This document shows positions 20,201 through 27,200 of a DNA stretch of 30,258 nucleotides, piece after piece. Source of the DNA: a virus; the IMG/VR virus record IMGVR_UViG_3300037042_000738, positions 1 to 30,258 of that record. One strand, 5' to 3'. The translations under genes and the position numbers were made by a program. Positions within the stretch are counted from its first letter, which is position 1, and the number at the start of each line of letters is the position of its first letter. The notes under the pieces are model-generated. The model was not told where the DNA came from and did not search any database. It was given only the letters and a program-made list of their open reading frames with translations.

Positions 20201-23200
20201 TATCAAAAACTTCCTGTCTCCTAGACAAGCTATTGTTAGCTCTGGTAATGTAAACACTGTTCTTAATAAGGTTTACAACCAGGGATATGAGAAAGGTGAT
20301 GTTGGTCACACAGACATGACTCAGACTTATTTTAAGTCTACCACCATTGCTGATGTACAGGGAATCATCGATCTTGAAAACTATGATGCATGGGATGAGG
20401 CAGATGGTGCTGGTATCATTTCATTCAAAGCTCACAGAAATCTTAGAATTCGTGCTAATAACTGGAGTGATGCTGATGAGGCTCAATACAGATATGATGT
20501 AGCTTGGGAAAAGCAACACAAGAAACTGGCTGTATCTAAGGCAGAACAGAAAATCCTTGATAAAGGAAACCCACATGTTAAGAGTGCCTACACAGATCAA
20601 AAGCCTATTATTTCTGGTAACAGAGCTGATGGTAAGAGCTACAATGATGTGATGCTGGATAAGCTTGCCTTATTCCCTCTTTCCTATCGTATAGCTGTAG
20701 AAATGGCTGAACTGGCTGGTCAAAAGACATCCAATGCTGTAAGACTGTATAATAAAATGCAGGAAGAGAACATTGACTATGCTGTCTTCAAGAGTGCTAG
20801 AAAGGTAGGTGGCACTGTAACAAATGAGATATATGATGAGAACGGTGTTATTACCAAAGAGCCTTTCAAGGGTGTAATTACTGTACCATTCAGCATTATC
20901 AGCATCCAGACAGAGGTGCCTTCTAAAGAAGATAATTTGGTAACCAGAGGATCTCAGATGACCAAGCTTGCCACTATGGACATGATGGAAGCTGGTGTTC
21001 CTATTGACTTCATGGTGGATGAGAAAGACTTCAGTAAGAAAATGGAGGCTTGGTACAAGATTCCTTCTGAAACACAAAAGAAGATAGAGTCTCCTCTGTA
21101 TGCTGAGATTAAGAATAACGAGGCTCTTCTGAATGCTCTTACAGAAGAAGGCTATAACATTGTACTTAAGAAGCTTGGTATTACAGAAAAAGATGGTAAG
21201 CTATCTGTAACAGATTTCAGCAAAGCAGCTAAAACTCTCCGTGATGAGATATTTAGAAGAGAGGTAAATAGCAATATCATCAAAACCCTGGCTGATTTCT
21301 TGAATGGTAAGGCTATTCTGGAAGCTACACCTGCTTATCAGCAAGTGAGAACCGTTCTGTATTCTATTATTGATAAGAATATTGCTTCTCCTAAAATGTC
21401 TGGAGGGCAGAAGGTACAAGCTCCTTCTACATTCCTGGAAGATATTAGAGCTAAGAAAGAAAAAGGTGGATATTCTTCTGATGTTCTCAAGTTCTATGAA
21501 GATAAAGATGGTGAACGTTATTGCGAGATAATGGTGGGCAGATGGTTTGATAGTCCATTGAGCGACAAGGAGTTAATGGATTATTTTAACAACACTGAAG
21601 AGGGTAAGAAAGAGCTTGCAGCTATGTTTGGTGCAGCTTTCCGTATTCCTACAGGTAAGCAGAACTATATTGAGCACTATAAGATAAAGCAATTCCTTCC
21701 TAGAGAAATGGGTGATAAGGTGATTGTCCCTTCAGCTCTGGTTAAGAAGGTGGGTTCTGACTTTGATATTGATAAACTCAATGTCTACCTAAAGAATGTG
21801 TATGTTAGAAACGGTAAGCCAAAGGTTATTCCTTTCTTTGGAATTGGTGAAGAGGCTAGACAAAAGCTCCAGAAGACTATTCTGAAGGAGGACCTAGAAA
21901 GCATTTTCAAACTGGATCAAGAGTTTCCTGAGACATATGATGTTTCCTATGACTCCCTGTATAAGAAGTCTTTGGAGAATGCATACATTGAATCTCTGGA
22001 AAAACTCACCTCTCACGAGCTCAACTTCAAACAACTCATCACTCCCAACTCATCTGATGAACTAAAAGGTATCTCTCAAAAGATTACCAAAAAGTTGGGT
22101 GTCACACCTTTTGAATCTGCAGCTATTGGTAACATCTTGGATAGAGGGTTTATGTCTAGTTTGAGACATGCATTTGTTACAGGTAAGTATGCAATTGGTA
22201 TTGCTGCTACAGCTCAAACAAACCACTCTCTGAACCAGCGTCAGCCTACATTTGTAGATACAAGAAAACGAAATTTACTTAATGAAAGAGACAGACCTTG
22301 GGTAGGTGATGGTAAATTGAAGTTTGAGAAGTTTAATAAGATTAAGATTGGTGGTGAGCTTTTTACATCCTTATCTGGAATAAAGAATGCTGCTGGTAAA
22401 TACATCTCTGATGTTATAGGTCAGTTTATTGATGGATATGTGGACATCTCAAAGGGTCCCTGGATCATTGAGCTTGGTGCTAACCCCAATGTGGCTGGTA
22501 CATTCCTATTCCTTGCTAAAGCTGGTGTACCTGCAGACACTCTGTCCTATTTCATGAACCAGCCTATCATCCGTGATTATCTGCGCTCTTTGGAGAATGC
22601 TGGACAGAGCTACCTGTTTATTGATGACAATGTTGAAGAAATTAAAAACAAGTATAAGGTTGCTAAATCTCAGGTGGATAAAATTACAAAGATTCCTAGC
22701 ACTGATAAGCTGTTTGAGAACATTGGAAAAACTGAATTTGATGCACAAGAGAAAGCAGAACAGCAGTTTATGCTTGACGAATTTTTGAAATATTCTAAGC
22801 TTGCTGAACAACTCTTGATAGTTCAACAAGGAACCAACTATGATACAGCAACACTAAATGATCCAATGTTAGTGTTTAAAATAAATGAGCTGTATGAGAA
22901 AGCTAAAACTTCTCTAATTTCCTCTGCAGAAGATATAATGAAAAATTCTTTCATGGGCGATCTTCGTAAGTTCATGAATAAATCAAGAGATGCTGCATCT
23001 AATTTCTTAGCATCTGATAGAGGAAGAGTGAGGTCTATTCTGGAGGATGTAATGAAGCCATATGTTACACTACCCAATAGAGACTTCCTTGCTGTATCCA
23101 GGAAAGCTGTAAATACCTTCTTTGACTGGGCTGTTCAAGTGTCTCAGAACAGAAATACATTCATTGAGTCTCTGCTTCTGTCAGATAAGAATGCTGCTAG

Positions 23201-24293
23201 TCAGGTGTTGGCATTCAAAAATGAGATTGCTCAGGATGAAAATCATGCCCTGCATAACAACTATATTATAGGAAAAAATGGTATCTTGCAGACAATTACA
23301 CCAAATAAAGCTGGTGGTGTAAATAACATCTCTGTGACGAACAAAGAAAACAAAGCATATGACCAGGATCAGATAATCTACTCCTTCAGGGAACTGAGAG
23401 ATCATCTGGACACTATGGGTAATTTGCAGCTCTACAAGAAGATTGTAGGAGTGTCTATTCTCCAGTCTGGTTTATCAACCACTCCTTATTCCTTCACATC
23501 CCTGCTTCCTTATGAGGACTTTGTAGAGATTTATAACGATGCTATTTACAAGCTTGAAATGTCTAGTGAGTTGGATGTCAACAAGTTCTACGAGCTTGGT
23601 GTATTCCAAAGGAACAACTGGCAAGATGATGACATTGTTCCTCAGCAGAGAGCTAAGATTAGTGGATATGACATGTACGGTTACCCAATCTATAATCAGA
23701 ACATGAATTTCAGTAAGATGGCTCCTGTTCAGAAAGCTATGAACAATGGTGAGATTCCCAAGCTTCTGAAAATATCTACCCTCTCAAATGCAGGAAGACA
23801 AGACTTTATTTCTTATTCTTGGGAAAAAGTTCCTGAAGGAAAGAGTAAAGGACAGATGCGTAAGGATGGTGATTTCTCTTACATCAAAAAGGGACTCTTC
23901 AAGAAGGTGTATTATGACAAGGAAAGAACAAAGCCTGTCACTACATCATTCACCAAGAAACTGGCTGATGGTACTACCAAGACATTCACCAGCTATGTTT
24001 ACCAAATGGTAAACGCTTGGGGAGATAGCTTCAGAGCTAATGAGCTGTATGATGTTGCAAGAGAGTCTGTTATAGATAATGGCTATGAGAAGGTGACAGC
24101 TGGACAATATCAGGTGGTGGGTTCCTATCTAGGTGAAACCTACACAGTGGATATGTACACCTCTCCTGAAAGAGATGACCAAGCTGTGGCTAGATTGTTT
24201 GGTACTGTTGTTGAAACTGCTCCTGTAAATGACACTACAGTTGTAAATGCTTTGAGAGATAATAAAGTCATAGATAAAAAATGTAATAGCTAA
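11295..24293 (+). CDS. Giant virion RNA polymerase protein (two double-psi beta-barrel type)
   Basis: A 4332-residue protein. The C-terminal third carries the crAss-like virion RNA polymerase core: a first barrel signature VTRGSQMTKL (3216-3225) and the metal-binding DFDID (3489-3493), whose three Asp residues coordinate catalytic Mg. Conserved helical elements follow (about 3630-3650 and 3705-3745). Earlier parts: Gly/Ala-rich hydrophobic segments (about 106-148, 198-231, 458-478), a beta-barrel-like stretch (about 771-930), a long coiled coil (about 950-1265), a Pro/Ala-rich linker (1847-1872), a second short linker (about 2014-2032) and a zincin-like domain with HEVFE (2116-2120) and E2171/E2172. 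In characterised relatives this enzyme is ejected with the DNA and transcribes early genes. It is about twice the length of the phi14:2 enzyme, so several delivery or processing domains are fused on. Its stop overlaps the next start by one base. Confidence 0.9.
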   Translation: MALPDEQIIKNTEGGIPDPTAKPFITYPSKFSPAPLDIGTSGADGGQSSILNTALFLTNPIQKNSRLNSGSFVTYNPNDIDLSGRYDRWILGADNEDLSGKLQSGWDQAANGLLKGLGIAGTTFLQGTAGLVYGLGAAVGQGELNKFYNNDFSNFMADLNKSMETALPNYYTAVERNANWYSPDNWFTANFFWDKIIKNLGFSVGALGSGAAVAGALSKVPTLFGLSKAGMIGKVSAALEEGLAGVPQIERAAKAQSIIMENAKLINTINKLSTVERGVVAGLSAATEGGIEALQGLNDYRDKLIDQYRKTFGTDPVGEDLNAINEKAEDLGNARFGLNMLLLTGTNYIQIPRILGGSYSAGRNNLVNAVRNNFEKGMLESALPTKGFPKLLYKAKNVAGLFISPTEGFEEGAQYAIEKGVESYYNKKDYSKDQSLNQFISSLSDAAGEGIRSVADKEGMESVLIGALSGGIQQAGFVGRYTTPEGKTSFGFGKSGELAERGWTGYGGALAKNTAELAKAAPFTLKGDNWLKDNIDATKRAVVLQEEFDKQVRQGDFLEAKDNQFDYQHNYLTPRIKYGRFDLVMDDISFYRSTGATQEGLDQLKQKGIASELDTIESFGQRLNNFKNHATLVKTLQETYKLSYGSLVDKTTNKPLYSDEAIDKMVYAAAKIADYDRRIPEISAKLVDAGINVTEIVESVLTGKPEAKQLIEDAFSKIDKIETPGLADELKVSLEDVNELSLRRKQFLSDYNDIKANPLKYTTKTATPADPTVTGETITIKTVDGEKQVAVGERYVGGSKEIQTKEGVTINKFTEFDVVGTNDKGDIVIKTLDGKIHNVTPKAFEEYGLAKSSELGRTGRFYIDNSDKIFNFRKKGGKEIPGYVVYDKKTKTLFFESIEKKPNGNPVSRIPVKLEQFQVQEGYSRPQIWSNQRFSPETEALLQEAPTQEEKDAEANLEQKLNSRRAIIKEIHDDAKERIESIDKQITSKKEELAKINEDLKELGEVKVAEAKTKREKALEAKYPELSRQKIRFSKVFSKTSRALLKLARLKETLQDEIAQLEGDKDNLEANVTYFEDFLQNMRELPENVFDLVQELKDQVEGLKDLTKSTGKQIVQLNEMSDDIDETLRDLTKWLKDALQKFDSEYPADIRDRAQKIIESKTISFLEVSALKDAISDYALIQDLTKEVSVNQGILDEVTASLEKLTEKLDEVGKEQRAKEIILKKFEDIVSREVKRIKEERAVSRDEAVINQILGTMNQGVQNREYQRGYEPDSKMSAVAAATSTSAPSEKSFATTKEDVAEHHARANRFGARMPNLPNAGEIKGVIVTSATEGDIIPGLTNHLKQGKEEIKAETTIALVMAIPNKDGKGYTLIDENGVPIAERAADESNEDYQNRILNSAIYQTFPINIESRFRESVPQEVRMKLVNSYDEWRNEKLAETTLKNYDVRPSFGFTEKVQQPTKDGLGFETDYNARVALQDSGLITEDDLGSRQLVYVPTTEETIALGSTSFTNALGRTFLITKNGYVPLNNRQHTAQEAETIHQVMVRLAEIIAEENTKGKFVYDQSLEAQRLVNWLRSVTYWGTPKAAAGYNSVWFQKTDNGLKLFMSGKTNEKGENIPICDFGAIALNENKGIITGALQKMYLNTNAKATSADYYNERYEQITGVNEDGSVSFVMWPNYQTYLLSKKNADGSARNGEEIPLTTNIRPLKNSEDVNKYGIYFTIDEKNIDKRFTDISPEGKTVTIQPEGKTAPKGKFVLDGKTENSAPIRSGEVELGNVRFTADESDLDGSVKILASTDESLINAVGQKLRDAGEVDDPEVVFNTLAKVALKKIREDLAAVTEQQAPAPTVTPTTVEEAPAPTAPTAAPVSSVDVTQQKTLFRAFEKAFYEGNDKRYENISDETLAKLSSATRQYLLNLYEALKPYNSTFQRLGKILDTQTSKELTTDDEKIKYVTSSYFGGLGRGSSEMGSSTNPKHKDLVMPVPSADVLGNINEVFGAKLTDAELAALEGAKPAAPAVETVTKDENQQLNDAWNATEGNPDNPEEYRVVLDDNYDETEDFAKFEEFLKRALPTVPVYRVKNMLRGANGVRAMGMFKKAAIYLWESAEVGTGYHEVFEAVWKMFATPREQKAIRNEFRNRTGQFKDRPSGQMVKYSEATDQQIKEQLAEEFRAYIKDGVIPPKPVKAKPFILKLFADIWSMIKAFVIGSNAQSNTERLFEKINKGYYKRYTGLESAMSYANAGIIDIEDATITDDAELSEIPGFTNSEVHDFMQQMTFLAVGFLTRDNKSLFNVSSDLTKADVYGKVQANLMETFKKISNIEKERLKKGEITQEAADQKEADMRGLFNKMLLNWDSLLENHEIYLRKYGIEFDENDEMNVKDENNTGRGEYDGSHKVDHFRKMNSAVRLVLATMPILDNNGKPILSPIGGVKLMPVGETYISIMNRVHDSVDADDMMNRIREMAKEDTNYETLYRRLAKVSSEDLPNWDAMELDDIKLVTAFSSQFTKQNPEVKVLNILPMGGVQVGEANLTTASRQLERNYVNGIKTVAMKPDNKFFEYNFKEKAYIAKPGAFDGVKLTEDPATYVKFLANVGIEFDINDIINLSVTNPALYTRFREATSGVLKSFKERKKIVSFSDQALDIKGRLLTLGGIQARISNPEFSSTFYGVSGEKLQTFMGTNPSFDLYKELSKFPTYESLNGHPRFGYLYTDSFAQNSVILNAIFNINKDTKTGSRRQGAEAKEYMKPGVANGTINQVSGKKKESSKLNFRERLIQEINMNLDGYYYNLVAGDASLEYMTYMGNEIKNEDLDPGKTIVQEIFRGYLIDEINLARENRPTVKSADSEKLRFMDAILGSELANDLLSQKDKTAEQIYEDNKTKIDNAFEKYINNSTESFKKVLTQYSIISEEADGTFEVSDLAFAKTGEASKDVLNRNLKRLNINYIIANIEFHKLLYSDPYMYKDELKRIKNFLSPRQAIVSSGNVNTVLNKVYNQGYEKGDVGHTDMTQTYFKSTTIADVQGIIDLENYDAWDEADGAGIISFKAHRNLRIRANNWSDADEAQYRYDVAWEKQHKKLAVSKAEQKILDKGNPHVKSAYTDQKPIISGNRADGKSYNDVMLDKLALFPLSYRIAVEMAELAGQKTSNAVRLYNKMQEENIDYAVFKSARKVGGTVTNEIYDENGVITKEPFKGVITVPFSIISIQTEVPSKEDNLVTRGSQMTKLATMDMMEAGVPIDFMVDEKDFSKKMEAWYKIPSETQKKIESPLYAEIKNNEALLNALTEEGYNIVLKKLGITEKDGKLSVTDFSKAAKTLRDEIFRREVNSNIIKTLADFLNGKAILEATPAYQQVRTVLYSIIDKNIASPKMSGGQKVQAPSTFLEDIRAKKEKGGYSSDVLKFYEDKDGERYCEIMVGRWFDSPLSDKELMDYFNNTEEGKKELAAMFGAAFRIPTGKQNYIEHYKIKQFLPREMGDKVIVPSALVKKVGSDFDIDKLNVYLKNVYVRNGKPKVIPFFGIGEEARQKLQKTILKEDLESIFKLDQEFPETYDVSYDSLYKKSLENAYIESLEKLTSHELNFKQLITPNSSDELKGISQKITKKLGVTPFESAAIGNILDRGFMSSLRHAFVTGKYAIGIAATAQTNHSLNQRQPTFVDTRKRNLLNERDRPWVGDGKLKFEKFNKIKIGGELFTSLSGIKNAAGKYISDVIGQFIDGYVDISKGPWIIELGANPNVAGTFLFLAKAGVPADTLSYFMNQPIIRDYLRSLENAGQSYLFIDDNVEEIKNKYKVAKSQVDKITKIPSTDKLFENIGKTEFDAQEKAEQQFMLDEFLKYSKLAEQLLIVQQGTNYDTATLNDPMLVFKINELYEKAKTSLISSAEDIMKNSFMGDLRKFMNKSRDAASNFLASDRGRVRSILEDVMKPYVTLPNRDFLAVSRKAVNTFFDWAVQVSQNRNTFIESLLLSDKNAASQVLAFKNEIAQDENHALHNNYIIGKNGILQTITPNKAGGVNNISVTNKENKAYDQDQIIYSFRELRDHLDTMGNLQLYKKIVGVSILQSGLSTTPYSFTSLLPYEDFVEIYNDAIYKLEMSSELDVNKFYELGVFQRNNWQDDDIVPQQRAKISGYDMYGYPIYNQNMNFSKMAPVQKAMNNGEIPKLLKISTLSNAGRQDFISYSWEKVPEGKSKGQMRKDGDFSYIKKGLFKKVYYDKERTKPVTTSFTKKLADGTTKTFTSYVYQMVNAWGDSFRANELYDVARESVIDNGYEKVTAGQYQVVGSYLGETYTVDMYTSPERDDQAVARLFGTVVETAPVNDTTVVNALRDNKVIDKKCNS
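14150..15090 (+). other. Long coiled-coil region of the polymerase protein
   Basis: Residues about 950-1265 of the 11295-24293 protein are almost free of Pro and Gly, very rich in Lys, Glu, Leu and Ile, and show repeated heptad-like patterns (for example IDKQITSKKEELAKINEDL). This is expected to be an elongated helical rod, either an oligomerisation spacer or a shape that can pass through a narrow tail channel. Confidence 0.65.
16833..16910 (+). other. Pro/Ala/Thr-rich flexible linker in the polymerase protein
   Basis: Residues 1847-1872 are dominated by APAPT and TAPTAAP repeats. This low-complexity, disordered linker separates the N-terminal 1850 residues from the zincin-like and polymerase half. 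A shorter AKPAAPAVETV stretch lies at about 2014-2025. Both are natural candidates for proteolytic maturation sites, though no cleavage motif is certain. Confidence 0.6.
17440..17980 (+). other. Degenerate zincin-like domain (HExxE) in the polymerase protein
   Basis: GYHEVFEAVW holds H2116, E2117 and E2120, so the second His of HExxH is replaced by Glu. Downstream EQLAEEFRAYI gives E2171/E2172 in the position of the usual third ligand. The helix-motif-helix layout is zincin-like, but zinc binding and catalysis are doubtful unless Glu can serve as a ligand. I recall the same HExxE form in related crAss-like proteins, which would argue for a retained structural role. Confidence 0.55.
20880..22630 (+). 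other. RNA polymerase catalytic core region
   Basis: Residues about 3196-3779 of the 11295-24293 protein. It includes GSQMTK with K3224 on the first double-psi barrel, then about 260 residues later SDFDIDKLN on the second barrel, with D3489, D3491 and D3493 as predicted metal ligands. The order barrel 1, insert, barrel 2 and helical elements is that of the single-chain crAss-like virion enzyme, related to the two-barrel RNA polymerases of cells and to eukaryotic RNA-dependent RNA polymerases of the QDE-1 type. Confidence 0.85.
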
Positions 24294-27200
24294 TGAGCTG
24301 CGTAGTAACATATAATAATCAGCAACTGCCAGAAAAGGAATTTATTGAAAAATATATTCCTAAAGAAGGTGAGATCATTGAGTATAATGGGATTGAATAC
24401 ATGGTTCATGACTCTTCTCGCTCAGGTTCTCAATTTTTGAATCAAGAAGCATTGTCTGAAGAAGCATATGATATACAGCAGCAATTGGTAGACACTGCTG
24501 ATCAAATACCTGTTTACAATTTAGATCCTGTAGGAAGAGGAACTGTTGAGTTTGGAGGAATTGATCCAATATTTAATATACCTCTGACAAAACTTTTACA
24601 AGACGGGTTTACAAAAACAGGAGAAACATTTGATATTGAAAAATATAAAAATGTTTTTGGAAAAGAATTAACTGATGACCTAGCCTTTCAGGTGGAAGGG
24701 ATGCCTGCTTCTAGAGCTGCTGAAGCTACACTAGATAAAATTAAAGAGGCTGCTGCTCAAATGGGCATTGATATTCAGGAACTTACGCAATATGTCAAGT
24801 CCCATCCTGAGATGGAAGATAGAGTGAAGAATGCTAATGGTGTGGCAGATTTGGTGAGAGGTGTTGTGGCTATTGCTGAAGGAAGAGCAGATACAGCTCT
24901 TACAGAGGAGATCGTGCACATTGCTAGAGCTATTGCTGAGCAGGTTAATCCTAAACTCATCACAAGCCTCATCTCTAAGATTGATAGATTCAAGATCTAT
25001 AAGCAAACCCTTGAGGCATATAAGGGTAGAAAAGACTATCAGCTTTCTGATGGTAAGCCTAACATTCGTAAAATCAAGATGGAAGCTGCAGATAAACTGA
25101 TTGCTGAGCTTATCATCAATAGGAATGAAGGCACTACAGAATATCCTGAACTTCTTGAGGAAGAAAATAGATCCTTCTTACAGAGAATGTGGGATGCTAT
25201 CCTGGATGTAATAAGAGGCATCTATACTAAGTCAAACATCAATCTGTTTGAGACAGTGGCTGAGATGGTAGAATCTGGTAGAGTGGGTGGTACTACAGCT
25301 GATTTAACAGCTGATGATGTATTCTTACAAGTTGCTGAGAATCAAGGAGTTAACAAGTTCTATGACACCATCATGGACTTTGCCAATAAAATAGTTGGTC
25401 CTGTTGATGCTACACCAACTAAAAAAAGACATTATATTTTTGATGGTGTAGAGGTGCCCCGCACTGTTACAGAAAAGATCAAAGAGGCTAAGAGTAAGAA
25501 GTTTGAGAGAACTGAGTTCGAGAAGAAGATGGATGAAATGAAAAGAGAATGGGGTAGTAGAGGACATATCTATCTTGAGGCATATATAAAGAATGTGCTG
25601 ATTGACAAAGAGGGTTATAAAAAAGCAAGACCGACACCTACACAAATTCAAACAGAACTTCCTGAGATAGTTGCGGAAAAGATCAGAAACTTTGCTGATA
25701 AGCTCATTGCATCCTATCCTGCTGGAACTAGATTCATTATTGAAACCAAAGCTGTAAATAACAGAACTAAGAAGGTTGCTTCTACATTAGACTTTATTGC
25801 TATTGAGCCTGTTGGTAAAGATGACTTTAAGGTGGACATCCTTGACTGGAAGTTTGCCAGTATTGATAAGAGTAGAGAAGAAGATGTTCCCTGGTTTAAA
25901 CAAGAAGAGTGGAATGAGCAAATGGGTGAGTATGCCAAGATGATGTATAGCTATGGCTTGAAACCCACACAGTTACGCAAAGCTAGAATGATTCCATTTG
26001 TTTCCAATTATACAAATGCAATCAAGGATGATCCCAAGAGTGATTTGCTCTTGACATCTATTGAGGTGGGAGATCTTGATAATCCCAAGAAAACCGATCT
26101 CTATCTGCTCCCTGTTCCACTTAATACAGAATCTACAGGGAGTGTTCGTGTTGACAATCTTCTGAAGTCCTTAAGACAACAAAGAGATAAGATATTTAAA
26201 AAATATAGTCCTGAGGAAAAAAGCTCTAAAATCTTGCAACTTAAAGAGATAGGTAAAGCTATTCGTAGTTTGCAGATGAAACTTGATTTCAGTCCTCTAG
26301 TAAATGTTGGTAAGACATTCTTGAATAAAGCGGCTGATGCATTTAAGTCTTTTGAAACTCTTGACTATTCCAAACTCTCTGAACAAGAGGTGAGAGCTAA
26401 GCTTGGTGATCTTATTGAATATAAAAAGAGTGCTGAAAAATATGCTGAGCTTGGTAAAGATTTCTTGGATGTATACAAGAAAGAAGACCTAGATGATGAG
26501 GCAAAGAAAACCTTAGAGTCTCTGGAAAAAATATCTTCAGCTACAGATAGAATGCTTGAGAAGATTGAAGACCTGCAAAAGGAGTTTGTTATCCAGCTGG
26601 CTATCAAAATGAAAGCCATCACTGCTGATGAAGCTGGTCAGGTGACACCTGAAACAAAAGAAGCATACCTAGCTGCTCAGATAGAAGTGAAAGGACTTCT
26701 AAATAGTTTTACAGAAGCCACCAGACTACCATCTAGACTCATTAATCTGGCAGCTCGTGCATATCTGGAATCTAAAAATATACTGAATGTCAAACTTGCC
26801 AGAATGATTAGTGAGTTTGACAAAGCATTATCACCTCTTCAAGAAGAAGCGTCAAGACTTGGTAAGAGTGCTTTTGACATGATTGGTGAGGTGAGAAATG
26901 GTCAGCTCAAATTTATCAGAAAGGTAGATCCTAAGTTCTATGAAGACGCTGCTGTGGCTAGAAAAGCTAAAAACAAGAAGTTCTTCTTGGATAATATGGA
27001 TATGACAAAGTTCAGTGAGCTTGCTAAACAGGCTATTGAACAAGGGGAGAAGGAACTTGAACTGATGGTTTTCTCTACAGATGCTGACAAAGATGCTATT
27101 ATTAAAAAATATAGAATCAAAAAGCTAAGAGACTCTATTGACATTAACAGAGATTCTTTTAACGGATTTGATTCATATGATTTCAATTCCATATTTTCAA

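Noticed and set aside
11295-24293. Intein or intron inside the giant polymerase gene
   Set aside because: Some crAss-like phages carry them, but the frame is continuous and I saw no intein splice-junction motifs or homing-endonuclease signature.
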